A model generated the notes under the pieces. That model did no database searches. It saw only the letters and a program-made list of their open reading frames with translations, and was not told the DNA's origin. A stretch of DNA of 64,000 nucleotides from positions 310,001 to 374,000 of the forward strand of contig NZ_BMVF01000002.1 in assembly GCF_014650575.1 (NCBI RefSeq). The letters run 5' to 3'. A program made the position numbers and the translations under genes. The stretch is from Streptomyces naganishii JCM 4654 (GTDB lineage: Bacteria; Actinomycetota; Actinomycetes; Streptomycetales; Streptomycetaceae). Shown one piece after another: positions 42,786-51,474 of the stretch. Numbering within the stretch: the stretch's first letter is position 1; each line of letters opens with the position of its first letter.

Positions 42786-43361
42786 GTGGCCGAGACAGCC
42801 GCGGCCCTGCGGACGATCGCGCACAACGTCCGGGCGGCCCGCACCCGCGCGGGCCTGTCCCTGGACGAGCTCGGCAGGCGCGCCCAGGTCAGCAAGGGCG
42901 CCCTGGTGGCGCTGGAGAAGGCGCAGGGCAACCCCAACCTGGCCACCCTGGTGCGGCTGGCCGACACCCTCGGCATCACGGTCTCCGCCCTGATGCAGGG
43001 CCCGCCCGAGGGCCGGGTCCGCGTGGTCGACGCCGACGCCGTGGCCCCGCTGTGGACCGGGGAGCGGGGCAGCGAGGCCCGGCTCGTGCTGACGACCGGC
43101 GGACCCGCGCCCGTGGAGGTGTGGCGCTGGCGGCTGGAGCCGGGCGAGGAGTACCCGAGCCACCCGCACCAGGCCGGTGTCGTGGAGACCGTGAGCGTGA
43201 CCTCGGGCCGGATGACGCTGGTCGTCGACGGCGCCGAGCACACCGTCGAGGCCGGCCGCACCGCGACCTTCGACGGCGACACCCCGCACACCTACCGCGG
43301 CGCGGGCGACAGGCCCTGCCACCTGATCATGACCGTCCAGCTGCCGCCCGGGCCCGCCTGA
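42786..43361 (+). CDS. XRE-cupin transcriptional regulator
   Basis: 191 residues from GTG 42786. An N-terminal XRE helix-turn-helix (about 8-68: Arg-Ala-Gly-Leu-Ser-Leu-Asp-Glu-Leu-Gly, then Ser-Lys-Gly-Ala-Leu-Val-Ala-Leu-Glu-Lys) is fused to a cupin sensor domain (about 110-185, with Tyr-Pro-Ser-His-Pro-His metal-like motif and Gly-Asp-Thr-Pro-His). Such regulators sense small metabolites. It is divergent from the PaiB-type/B3/4 pair, with matching palindromes between. Its 3' end is tandemly duplicated downstream. Confidence 0.9.
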   Translation: MAETAAALRTIAHNVRAARTRAGLSLDELGRRAQVSKGALVALEKAQGNPNLATLVRLADTLGITVSALMQGPPEGRVRVVDADAVAPLWTGERGSEARLVLTTGGPAPVEVWRWRLEPGEEYPSHPHQAGVVETVSVTSGRMTLVVDGAEHTVEAGRTATFDGDTPHTYRGAGDRPCHLIMTVQLPPGPA

Positions 43362-43384
43362 GCTGCCGCCCGGGCCCGCCTGAG
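43341..43384. repeat. 22-bp tandem duplication over the XRE-cupin stop codon
   Basis: A 22-bp unit occurs at 43341-43362 and 43363-43384 without a mismatch. The first copy encodes the last residues and the TGA of the XRE-cupin gene. Confidence 0.92.
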
Positions 43385-43436
43385 CCGCAGGGGAGCCGTC
43401 GCCCGGGCGGACCGGGGGTCACCCGGGCGGCCGGGC

Positions 43437-44546
43437 GTGCAGGACAGGGCGGCGGAGGCGTGGTGGGCTGGTGGGGTGTCCCTGGTGCCCGAGGCCGTTC
43501 GACGGCTAGCCGCCTGGTGTGCCGCCCTGCTCCTGGTGTCCGGGGTGGTGTGGATCGTGGTCCGGCTGTGCGTGGTGTTCCGGACCACGGTGACCCCGGT
43601 GCTGCTGGCGCTGCTCGGGACCGCGCTGCTGCGGCCCTTCTTCCGGCGGCTGGCGAGGGCGGGGGTCAACCGGTCGCTGGCCGCCGGGATCACCTGCGTC
43701 GCGGTCGTCGTGGTCGTCGGCGGGGCCGTCTGGATCGTGGTCACCGCGCTGATCGACAGCGGCGATCAGATCGTCAACTCGCTGCACATGGCCGCGAAGT
43801 GGGTCGCCGCGCGCTTCGGATCGGCCGGCACCTCGCTGGACGACCTGGCCACCAACGGCAGGCGGCTGCTGGAGAAGTTCGGCGGTACGGCCGTCTCCAA
43901 CGTGATCAGCGGGGTCAGCGTGGTCGGCGAGTACATCGCCATGGCGGTGCTCGCCCTGCTGCTCGTCTTCTTCTTCCTGCGCGACTCCGACCGGGCCCTC
44001 GACGCCCTGCGCTCCGTCGCCCCCGGCGGCCGGGCCGACGCCGCCGAGGCCATGGCCCGCAGGGCCTTCGCGGCCGTCGAGGGCTTCATGCGCGGTACGA
44101 CGCTCATCGCGCTGATCGACGCCGTGTGCATCACCGTCGGCCTGCTCCTACTGCGCGTGCCGGGCGCCATCGGACTGGGCGCGCTGGTCTTCGTCGGCGC
44201 CTACATCCCCTATCTCGGCGCGTTCATCTCCGGCGCCGTGGCCATCCTGGTCGCGCTCGCCGACCGGGGTTTCGTGATCGCGCTCTGGGCGCTCGGCGTG
44301 GTGGTCGCGGTGCAGTTGCTGGAGGGCCACGTCCTGCAACCGGTGATCCAGAGCCGTACCGTGCAGATGCACCCGGCCGTGGTCCTCCTGGCCATCACCG
44401 CGGGCGCCTCGGTGGCAGGAATCGTGGGGATGCTCCTGGCCGTCCCCCTCACGGCCGCCGCCACCGGAATCGGCCACCAGCTCCGCGAGCACCACGGCGC
44501 CGGGGCCGCCGACGAGGCCGACGAGGCCGACGAGGAACAGCCGTAG
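43437..44546 (+). CDS. AI-2E family transporter (YdiK/PerM-type membrane protein)
   Basis: 369 residues, GTG 43437. Seven to eight hydrophobic helices follow the family arrangement: two N-terminal pairs (about 24-65, 80-105), a long amphipathic loop with Ser-Leu-Asp-Asp-Leu, and a C-terminal bundle. The bundle contains Val-Gly-Ala-Tyr-Ile-Pro-Tyr-Leu-Gly and Gly-His-Val-Leu-Gln-Pro-Val-Ile-Gln, the most conserved motifs. The name comes from E. coli TqsA; most members do not move AI-2, and some act as Na+/H+ antiporters. The Asp-Glu-Ala repeat at the C-terminus is unusual. Confidence 0.85.
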   Translation: MQDRAAEAWWAGGVSLVPEAVRRLAAWCAALLLVSGVVWIVVRLCVVFRTTVTPVLLALLGTALLRPFFRRLARAGVNRSLAAGITCVAVVVVVGGAVWIVVTALIDSGDQIVNSLHMAAKWVAARFGSAGTSLDDLATNGRRLLEKFGGTAVSNVISGVSVVGEYIAMAVLALLLVFFFLRDSDRALDALRSVAPGGRADAAEAMARRAFAAVEGFMRGTTLIALIDAVCITVGLLLLRVPGAIGLGALVFVGAYIPYLGAFISGAVAILVALADRGFVIALWALGVVVAVQLLEGHVLQPVIQSRTVQMHPAVVLLAITAGASVAGIVGMLLAVPLTAAATGIGHQLREHHGAGAADEADEADEEQP

Positions 44547-44573
44547 ACCGGGGCGCCGCACCCTCCGGGAGGG

Positions 44574-46715
44574 TCAGCCGAGGCCGGCCGGAGGTTCGTA
44601 GAGCTCGAACCAGATGGTCTTGCCCTGGCCCCGGGGCACCACGCCCCAGGCGTCCGCCAGGAGTTCGACCAGCACGAGGCCGCGTCCGGAGGACGCCAGC
44701 TCGCCGGGACGGCGCTTGTGCGGGAGGTCGTCCCCGGCGTCGGTGACCTCCACCCGCATCCGCCGCTCGCCCTTCTCCCCGCCGACCTCCGCGATCAGCA
44801 GCGCGTCGGTGTCGGTGTGCACCAGGACGTTGGTCAGCATCTCCGACAGCAGCAGCACGGCCGTGTCGACCTGGTCCTCCGAGGACCAGTCGTGCAGCAG
44901 CTCCCGCAGCTGCTGCCGGGCCACCGCGACCCGCTCCGGCTCCGCCTGCGCGACCGTCAGCAGGGTGCGCCGGGTCTCCGGCGGCGCCGCCGCCTCACCG
45001 CCCGGCCTCTCGCGCCGCCGGCTCAGCAGCAGTACGGCGATGTCGTCCTCGCGGCGGTCGGCCAGCGGGCCCGTGGTGTGGTGCGAGGACGGGCCGTGCA
45101 CGGCCTGGACCAGCGCGTCGGCGAGCGACTCGGTGTCGCCCTCGTGCTGCTCCAGGATCGTACGGATGCGCTGCCAGCCGGTGTCCAGGTCGTGGCCGCC
45201 GGTCTCGATCAGGCCGTCCGTGCAGATCATCATCGTCTCGCCCGGCTCCAGGGTGAACCGGGTGGTCGGGTAGTCGGCGTCCGGGTCGATGCCGAGCGGC
45301 AGGCCGCCCGCCGTCGGCCGCAGCAGCACGGTGCCGTCCGCCATGCGGATGACCGGGTCCGGGTGGCCCGCGCGGGCGAGCTCCAGTACGCCACTGCGTG
45401 GGTCGACCTCAGCGTACAGACAGGTCGCGAAGCGTATGTCGTCACTCTCGGCGCTGATCCCGTGCAGGAAGCGGGAGACGCGGGAGAGCACCGCGTCGGG
45501 GCGGTGACCCTCGGAGGCGTAGGCGCGCAGCGCGATGCGCAGCTGGCCCATGAGCCCCGCCGCCCGCACGTCGTGGCCCTGCACGTCTCCCATGACCAGG
45601 GCGAACCGCCCCGACCGCGCCCGGTCCCGGCTGCGCGAGGTGCCGCCGGGCAGCGGGATCATGTCGTACCAGTCGCCGCCGACCTGGAGGCCGCCGCCGG
45701 TGGGCACGTACCGGGCGGCGAGGTCCATGCCGGGGACCTCCGGGCCCAGCGTGGGCATCATCGACCGCTGGAGGCCCTCGCTCAGCTCCCGCTCGGTCTC
45801 CGCCGTCCCGGCGCGGGAGAGGGCCTGGGCGAGCATCCGGGCCACCGTCGTCAGCACGGACCGCTCGTCGGGCGTGAACGCGACCGGGTAGGAGAACGCG
45901 GCCATCCAGGCGCCCATCGTGCGGCCCTGCACGGTCAGCGGCAGGAACGCCCAGGAGCGGCGGTCGAAGCGCTGGGCGAGCGGCCAGGTGAGCGGGTAGC
46001 GGGCCTGGTACTGCTGCGGCGAGGACAGATACACGGCACGCCCGGTGCGGACCACCTCGGCGGCCGGGTAGTCCGTCTCCAGCGCCATGTGGACGAAGGG
46101 TCCCTCGTCGCCGGCCCGCTGCCCGTGGTGGCCGATGATCGTCAGCCGGTCGGCCTCCACCCCGAAGACGGCCAGCCCGTCCGGCGAGAACCCGGGCATC
46201 GACAGGCCCGCCGCCACCCGCAGCACCTCCGCCGTGGAGCGGGCCTCGGCCAGCGCGCGCCCGGCGTCGAGCAGGAACGCCTCGCGCGAGCGCCGCCAGT
46301 CGCCGGTGACCGCGCTGCGCCCGGCCGGGGAGCCCGGGGTCGGCTCGGTGACCTCCTGGAGCGTGCCGATCAGCTCGTAGGCCTTCTTGGTCCGGTCGTA
46401 GGAGGGGCGGGAGCGGCTGCGCACGACACGGATGATCCGGCCCCGCTCGTCCATGATCCGGATGCGCACCTCGGCGAGGGTGCCCTCGGCGGCGGCGAGC
46501 TGCACGACGCCGGTGATCTCGTTCCAGTCGACCGGGTGCAGGCGGGCGCGCACCTGGGCCTCGGTGAGGGTGGTCTGTGCCGCGGGCAGCCCGAGCAGCC
46601 GGGCCGCCTCGGCGTCGACCGCGACCAGTCCCGTGGAGGTGTCCCAGTGCCACATGCCGGTCGCGAGGGAGGCGAGGACGTCCCCGACGGCGGGCAGGGG
46701 GTCACCAGTGCGCAT
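44574..46715 (-). CDS. PAS-GAF-SpoIIE phosphatase-HATPase multidomain regulator
   Basis: 713 residues from ATG 46715. Order: PAS-like domain (about 10-115, Trp-His-Trp-Asp and a Leu-Leu-Gly-Leu-Pro region), GAF domain (about 140-300), PP2C/SpoIIE phosphatase (about 320-555; Val-Gly-Gly-Asp-Trp-Tyr-Asp, Met-Gly-Asp-Val-Gln-Gly-His-Asp, Thr-Asp-Gly-Leu-Ile-Glu metal sites), and an RsbW-like HATPase domain (about 580-705; Leu-Leu-Ser-Glu-Met-Leu-Thr-Asn-Val-Leu-Val-His and Ser-Ser-Gly-Arg-Gly-Leu). It both dephosphorylates an anti-anti-sigma factor and could act as anti-sigma kinase. Cytosolic. The signal and partner are unknown. Confidence 0.92.
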   Translation of the reverse strand: MRTGDPLPAVGDVLASLATGMWHWDTSTGLVAVDAEAARLLGLPAAQTTLTEAQVRARLHPVDWNEITGVVQLAAAEGTLAEVRIRIMDERGRIIRVVRSRSRPSYDRTKKAYELIGTLQEVTEPTPGSPAGRSAVTGDWRRSREAFLLDAGRALAEARSTAEVLRVAAGLSMPGFSPDGLAVFGVEADRLTIIGHHGQRAGDEGPFVHMALETDYPAAEVVRTGRAVYLSSPQQYQARYPLTWPLAQRFDRRSWAFLPLTVQGRTMGAWMAAFSYPVAFTPDERSVLTTVARMLAQALSRAGTAETERELSEGLQRSMMPTLGPEVPGMDLAARYVPTGGGLQVGGDWYDMIPLPGGTSRSRDRARSGRFALVMGDVQGHDVRAAGLMGQLRIALRAYASEGHRPDAVLSRVSRFLHGISAESDDIRFATCLYAEVDPRSGVLELARAGHPDPVIRMADGTVLLRPTAGGLPLGIDPDADYPTTRFTLEPGETMMICTDGLIETGGHDLDTGWQRIRTILEQHEGDTESLADALVQAVHGPSSHHTTGPLADRREDDIAVLLLSRRRERPGGEAAAPPETRRTLLTVAQAEPERVAVARQQLRELLHDWSSEDQVDTAVLLLSEMLTNVLVHTDTDALLIAEVGGEKGERRMRVEVTDAGDDLPHKRRPGELASSGRGLVLVELLADAWGVVPRGQGKTIWFELYEPPAGLG

Positions 46716-46900
46716 TGCCCCACTGTAAGAAGATGCGATCGGACACTGCCACCGATGGCGTACGCCCGGCCCCGCCCGTAATGGTGGGGAGGCGATCCTG
46801 GCCCGGCCGGTACGCTTGGTGGGTCCGGGCCCTGCCCGCCCGGTCGAGCCGGGGAGCCGCCCCGGCGATTCCACGATCAGCGAAGGCTGGATGAACGACG

Positions 46901-48664
46901 ATGCATCGGTACAGGTCCCACACCTGCGGCGAGCTCCGCGCCTCTGACGTCGGCACCGGCGTCCGGCTGAGTGGCTGGCTGCACAATCGGCGCGACCTGG
47001 GCGGCATCCTCTTCATCGATCTGCGCGATCACTACGGCATCACGCAGCTCGTCGCCCGCCCCGGCACGCCCGCCTACGAGGCGCTGGACAAGCTGTCCAA
47101 GGAGACGGTCGTCCGCGTCGACGGCGAGGTTGTTTCACGTGGAACCGAGAACGTGAACCCCGAGCTGCCCACCGGCGAGATCGAGATCGAGGTCGGCGAG
47201 GTCGAGGTGCTCGGCGCCGCCGCCCCGCTCCCCTTCACGATCAACGCCGAGGACGGGGTCAACGAGGAGCGGCGCCTGGAGTACCGCTTCCTCGACCTGC
47301 GCCGCGAGCGCATGCACCGCAACATCATGCTGCGTACGGCGGTGATCTCCGCGATCCGCCACAAGATGGCCGCGCTCGGCTTCAACGAGATGGCGACGCC
47401 GATCCTGACCGCCACCTCCCCCGAGGGCGCCCGCGACTACGTCGTCCCCTCCCGGGTGCACGCGGGCAAGTTCTACGCGCTCCCGCAGGCCCCGCAGCAG
47501 TTCAAGCAGCTGCTGATGATCTCCGGCTTCGACCGCTACTTCCAGATCGCGCCCTGCTTCCGCGACGAGGACGCCCGCGCGGACCGCTCGCCGGGCGAGT
47601 TCTACCAGCTCGACGTCGAGATGAGCTTCGTGGAGCAGGAGGACGTCTTCCGGCCGATCGAGCAGCTGATGACCGAGCTGTTCGAGGAGTTCGGCGGCGG
47701 CCGCCACGTCACCTCGCCCTTCCCGCGCATCCCGTTCCGCGAGGCGATGCTGAAGTACGGCTCCGACAAGCCGGACCTGCGCGCCAAGCTGGAGCTCGTC
47801 GACATCACCGACGTCTTCGAGGGCTCGGCGTTCAAGGCGTTCGCCGGCAAGCACGTGCGCGCGCTGCCGGTGCCTGCGGTCCAGGACCAGCCGCGCAAGT
47901 TCTTCGACCAGCTGGGTGAGTACGCGGTGTCGCTGGGCGCCCAGGGCCTGGCGTGGGTGCGGGTCACCGAGGACGGCTCGCTGACCGGCCCGATCGCGAA
48001 GTTCCTCACCGAGGAGAACGTCGCCGAGCTGACCAAGCGGCTCTCCCTGGCCGCCGGCCACGCGGTGTTCTTCGGCGCGGGCGAGTTCGACGAGGTCTCC
48101 AAGATCATGGGCGCGGTGCGGGTCGAGGCCGCGCGCCGGGCCGGGCACTTCGAGGAGGACGTCTTCCGCTTCTGCTGGATCGTCGACTTCCCGATGTACG
48201 AGAAGGACGAGGAGACGGGGAAGATCGACTTCTCCCACAACCCCTTCTCGATGCCGCAGGGCGGCCTCGAGGCCCTGGAGAACCAGGACCCGCTGGACAT
48301 CCTGGCCTGGCAGTACGACATCGTCTGCAACGGCGTGGAGCTGTCCTCCGGCGCCATCCGCAACCACGAGCCGGACATCATGCTCAAGGCCTTCGAGATC
48401 GCGGGCTACGACCACGAGACGGTGGAGCGCGAGTTCGCCGGCATGCTGCGCGCGTTCCGCTTCGGTGCCCCGCCGCACGGCGGCATCGCCCCGGGCGTGG
48501 ACCGCATCGTCATGCTCCTCGCGGACGAGCCCAACATCCGCGAGACGATCGCCTTCCCGCTCAACGGCAACGCCCAGGACCTGATGATGGGCGCCCCCAC
48601 GGAGCTGGACGAGTCGCGCCTGCGCGAGCTGCACCTGACGGTGCGCAAGCCGCAGCCGAAGTAG
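46901..48664 (+). CDS. aspS: Aspartyl-tRNA synthetase
   Basis: 587 residues, full-length bacterial class II AspRS. It has an N-terminal OB-fold anticodon-binding domain (about 1-105), motif 1 around Phe-Leu-Glu/Phe-Asn-Glu-Met-Ala-Thr-Pro near 155-170, and motif 2 with [10 protein letters not shown] at about 220-229. A GAD insertion domain and motif 3 Gly-Ile-Ala-Pro-Gly-Val-Asp-Arg near 527-534 follow. Whether it is discriminating or charges tRNA-Asn too depends on GatCAB, which is not in this window. A ParB-site-like sequence is embedded at 47132-47145. Confidence 0.98.
   Translation: MHRYRSHTCGELRASDVGTGVRLSGWLHNRRDLGGILFIDLRDHYGITQLVARPGTPAYEALDKLSKETVVRVDGEVVSRGTENVNPELPTGEIEIEVGEVEVLGAAAPLPFTINAEDGVNEERRLEYRFLDLRRERMHRNIMLRTAVISAIRHKMAALGFNEMATPILTATSPEGARDYVVPSRVHAGKFYALPQAPQQFKQLLMISGFDRYFQIAPCFRDEDARADRSPGEFYQLDVEMSFVEQEDVFRPIEQLMTELFEEFGGGRHVTSPFPRIPFREAMLKYGSDKPDLRAKLELVDITDVFEGSAFKAFAGKHVRALPVPAVQDQPRKFFDQLGEYAVSLGAQGLAWVRVTEDGSLTGPIAKFLTEENVAELTKRLSLAAGHAVFFGAGEFDEVSKIMGAVRVEAARRAGHFEEDVFRFCWIVDFPMYEKDEETGKIDFSHNPFSMPQGGLEALENQDPLDILAWQYDIVCNGVELSSGAIRNHEPDIMLKAFEIAGYDHETVEREFAGMLRAFRFGAPPHGGIAPGVDRIVMLLADEPNIRETIAFPLNGNAQDLMMGAPTELDESRLRELHLTVRKPQPK
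47132..47145. promoter_or_regulatory. parS-like site inside aspS
   Basis: GTTTCACGTGGAAC, one mismatch from the perfect palindrome at 7079-7092. It is within the anticodon-binding domain coding region. Variant parS sites of this kind are known to be bound in Streptomyces (recalled). Confidence 0.8.
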
Positions 48665-48675
48665 CGGCCGCCGAA

Positions 48676-48725
48676 CCGACGGCAGCGCCCCGGAGCCCAC
48701 CAGGACTCCGGGGCGCTGCCGTCGG
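48676..48725. terminator. Perfect 20-bp hairpin after aspS
   Basis: Arms 48676-48695 and 48706-48725, 10-nt loop, between convergent aspS and the drmC gene. The longest perfect stem in the window; it marks the edge of the defence region. Confidence 0.95.
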
Positions 48726-48799
48726 TCGCCCGGGGCCCGGGAGCTACCTCAGGTGCCGGCGCCTTCGTCTGCTTGGCGCCAGGGCTGCGTGCCCCTTGT

Positions 48800-49621
48800 T
48801 CACGCACGGCGCATGACGTTGTTCTCCGGCGCGAGCAACCAGCGGAAGTGCTCGATCAGAGGTTCCACGAGCTTGGGATCCCGAAGCACCACACCGAGCT
48901 CGATGTTGTCGGACAAGGCACGGTCGGTGAGGTTGGCGCTGCCCAGCAGGGCCGTGTGCCGGTCGGCAACGATCAGTTTCGCGTGCAGCACGCCCGCCGC
49001 CCCCGCCCTGTGCCAGATGCGCACGCCCCTGGGCAGAGCTGCGAAGGCCGCCGTTGCCTGCGTGGACTCTTCGAGCAGGAGATCGACGTGCACGCCTCGA
49101 TCGACGGCTCGCGCGATCTCTCCCACGACGTCCCGAGCGCCGTGGGCGGCGAAGCTGGCGATGAGCAGTGACGTGGTCGCCGAGCGGATCACCTCCACGA
49201 CGACACCGCTCGTCAGCCTCGCCGGGACCGACGCACTCATGGGCCCACTGACGACAACCTGCGGTGGTCCGGGCCGTGGGGACGACTGGGCCGTGGCAAG
49301 AGCCAGAGCCAGTCCGGCCCCGGTCAAGGCGGGAGCCTCGGTGCGCCAGGCTCGCATGATCTCCAGGAGCTGCTGTGCCAGGCCGGCGGCGGTCTGGTCC
49401 GCGATGAAGCGGCTGACCGCCATGTCGTCCGGGCCGGCCGCCGTCTCGAGGACCTGCCTGACAGAGGCAAGGCGTTCGTCCGGCAAACGCTCGCACAGAG
49501 TGGCGAGGAGACCCGGGAGGCGGTGCGGCGGTGTGCCGCTCCGGGCCATCGGCACACCCACCGGGTGGGAGGAACACCCGCTCGGCCCCTCCCGGTCGGG
49601 CGTCCCACTCGTCCGGTTCAC
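48800..49621 (-). CDS. drmC: DISARM protein DrmC, phospholipase D-like
   Basis: 273 residues if GTG 49621 is used, which overlaps the drmB stop as GTGA; GTG 49636 and ATG 49549 are alternatives. The C-terminal half is a PLD-type domain with one HKD motif, His-Ala-Lys-Leu-Ile-Val-Ala-Asp near 211-218, followed by Gly-Ser-Ala-Asn-Leu-Thr. The strand Val-Val-Val-Glu-Val-Ile-Arg-Ser-Ala-x-x-Ser-Leu-Leu-Ile-Ala-Ser-Phe precedes it. A single HKD implies dimerisation for a complete active site. In DISARM this is the PLD component, dispensable in some tested systems. The N-terminal ~100 residues are helical with no recognised domain. Last gene of the drmABC operon; terminator shared with aspS. Confidence 0.88.
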   Translation of the reverse strand: MNRTSGTPDREGPSGCSSHPVGVPMARSGTPPHRLPGLLATLCERLPDERLASVRQVLETAAGPDDMAVSRFIADQTAAGLAQQLLEIMRAWRTEAPALTGAGLALALATAQSSPRPGPPQVVVSGPMSASVPARLTSGVVVEVIRSATTSLLIASFAAHGARDVVGEIARAVDRGVHVDLLLEESTQATAAFAALPRGVRIWHRAGAAGVLHAKLIVADRHTALLGSANLTDRALSDNIELGVVLRDPKLVEPLIEHFRWLLAPENNVMRRA

Positions 49622-51474
49622 GGCCTGAACGCGCACTTGTCGTCCGCCAGTGTTTCCACCAGCAGCGCGCGGTCCAGGTAGTGGTTGCCCCGCTCACAGG
49701 ATGTCTCCGCCGCGAACAGGCAGGCATGACAGGCCGCCCCGTGCAACCGGGCGTGGACGCGCGGGTCGTGCTCGGCGCACATCGGGTCCGAGCTGCACAG
49801 CCGTGCTTCCTCGAGGGCCTGGGCGATGGCCGGGCCGAGGCGGTCACGGCGTCCGAGCGAGACCAGCCCGCCCAGGGTTCCCTCGCTGTCGGGGGCCGCG
49901 GTGTAGAGCAGGATGCCGGACATGGGGTCGGAGCCGGAACGGGCGTAGATGCGTTCCGCTATGCCTGACGCGCCGTAACCGCACTCGAGCGCGAACTGGC
50001 GAATCAGCACATGGGCCAGGGTGTGCAGGAGTACGTACCTGATTCCGGGCCAGCGCGGTTCCACGCCGCGGGCCAGGCACCAGTCCCGGTGTGCGTCCTT
50101 GAGGATCCCCTCCCGGGTGAGTACGGCTTCCCGACGCTCCCATTCGGCGAGCTGCTGTTCCTTCAGAGCGAGAAATACGCCCTCGCCTCGCAGTTCGGCG
50201 CAGGGGACCCAGGTCGGGTCGTTGCGGCTCAGGGGTGCTCCGGGGCGAGTGCGCAGCTCCTCGTCCGGCAGCCATTCGGGAGCCTCGATCCGGGTGAAGC
50301 CGGTGAGTGCCGACACCTCGCGCAGGCGGTGGACCAGAACCACGCTGTCCAGCCACTCGGCCGTCCCGTCGGGCACACGCCGTTCCCGCGCTGTGGTGAA
50401 GTCCGGCAAAGCATGGTCGCGTGGATGAGTGAAGGCCCGCCACTCGGGCGTGATGAGGTCGAACTCCTCGTCTTCTTCTTCCGGTCCCCCCGCTCCCGCT
50501 TGCGCTTCCTTGGTGATGGCCGTCCAGACCGCGTCCGTCCCGTACTGCTCCAGTTCGGGCCAGCATGCCTGGGTGGGCAGCAGCATCTTCGCGGCCTCCG
50601 CGGGGACAGCGGCGAGCGGGGAGAGCAGGCTCCAGTGCTCCTTGACCGCCTGGGTGAGCGGCTCCTCGGCGCGCGGAATGCTGAACACTTTCAACTGGGA
50701 GGCGAACCAGCTGTTGGTGGCGCCCAGCACCATGGTCCGTGCGAACTCGCGGCAACCGCCCGGGACGAAGGTGCCGAGGTGCGGGTGGTGGCCGCGGCAG
50801 GCCGGCAGGTTGCTCTCCCCGGCCTGGCCGATGGCGTCCGCCATGGAGCGGATCGCGCCGCAGGCGCAGCGCACGAAGACATTGGCGGCTTCGCCGGTGG
50901 TGCCCGACTCGGTCAGGCTCAGAGTGGGGTTGTCGCATGCGTCGCTGCCCTTGTGGACGAAGTAGATCCACGGGAAGTCGTCCATGTGGCCGTCCTTGCA
51001 GGCGACCAGGAACCGGGCGGGCAGGGCCGTCGGCTGGCCCTTGCCCGGACCACCGCAGTTGGTGTGGACGTACTTGGTCTTCTCCGGCCGGTACAGGTTG
51101 GGCCGCAGCTGGAACAGGCCGCTGGAAGCGGGCGCCAACTGGTTGCACCGTTCCCGGGAGCAGCGCAGCCACCGGGGGAACAGGGCGACCGGCACGCCTG
51201 TCCTGGTCCAGTCGCCGTACGGGTCGGCCGGATTCTCCGGCAAGTGAGGCGGGGTGCGCAGCGCGGTGACCGAGCCGCCGAGGCGGCGGCGTACGGCTGC
51301 CAGGAGGCGGTCCTCGGTCAGGACCCGGGCCCGGACCGGGTCCCAGTCGTCGAGGCCCATCACCATGGTCGAGAGGTTGGGCAGGTCGGTGACGGCGCCG
51401 ATGCCGTAGGTGTGCAGCAATTGGCTGGGCCGCAGTTCGCCCACGCGCAGTGCTTGGGTGGCGGGGCTGCTCAT
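49618..51474 (-). CDS. drmB: DISARM protein DrmB (DUF1998)
   Basis: 618 residues from ATG 51474, which overlaps the drmA stop (ATGA). Early features are Arg-Pro-Ser-Gln-Leu-Leu-His-Thr-Tyr-Gly-Ile-Gly-Ala near 15-27 and Cys-Ser-Arg-Glu-Arg-Cys near 104. The DUF1998 part near the C-terminus has His-Thr-Leu-Ala-His-Val-Leu-Ile-Arg-Gln, Gly-Ile-Leu-Leu-Tyr-Thr, and a cysteine cluster (Cys-Ser-Ser-Asp-Pro-Met-Cys, then Cys-His-Ala-Cys-Leu and Ser-Cys-Glu-Arg-Gly-Asn) suited to zinc binding. DrmB forms the core complex with the DrmA helicase in studied DISARM systems. It is intact and of normal length. Confidence 0.92.
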   Translation of the reverse strand: MSSPATQALRVGELRPSQLLHTYGIGAVTDLPNLSTMVMGLDDWDPVRARVLTEDRLLAAVRRRLGGSVTALRTPPHLPENPADPYGDWTRTGVPVALFPRWLRCSRERCNQLAPASSGLFQLRPNLYRPEKTKYVHTNCGGPGKGQPTALPARFLVACKDGHMDDFPWIYFVHKGSDACDNPTLSLTESGTTGEAANVFVRCACGAIRSMADAIGQAGESNLPACRGHHPHLGTFVPGGCREFARTMVLGATNSWFASQLKVFSIPRAEEPLTQAVKEHWSLLSPLAAVPAEAAKMLLPTQACWPELEQYGTDAVWTAITKEAQAGAGGPEEEDEEFDLITPEWRAFTHPRDHALPDFTTARERRVPDGTAEWLDSVVLVHRLREVSALTGFTRIEAPEWLPDEELRTRPGAPLSRNDPTWVPCAELRGEGVFLALKEQQLAEWERREAVLTREGILKDAHRDWCLARGVEPRWPGIRYVLLHTLAHVLIRQFALECGYGASGIAERIYARSGSDPMSGILLYTAAPDSEGTLGGLVSLGRRDRLGPAIAQALEEARLCSSDPMCAEHDPRVHARLHGAACHACLFAAETSCERGNHYLDRALLVETLADDKCAFRP

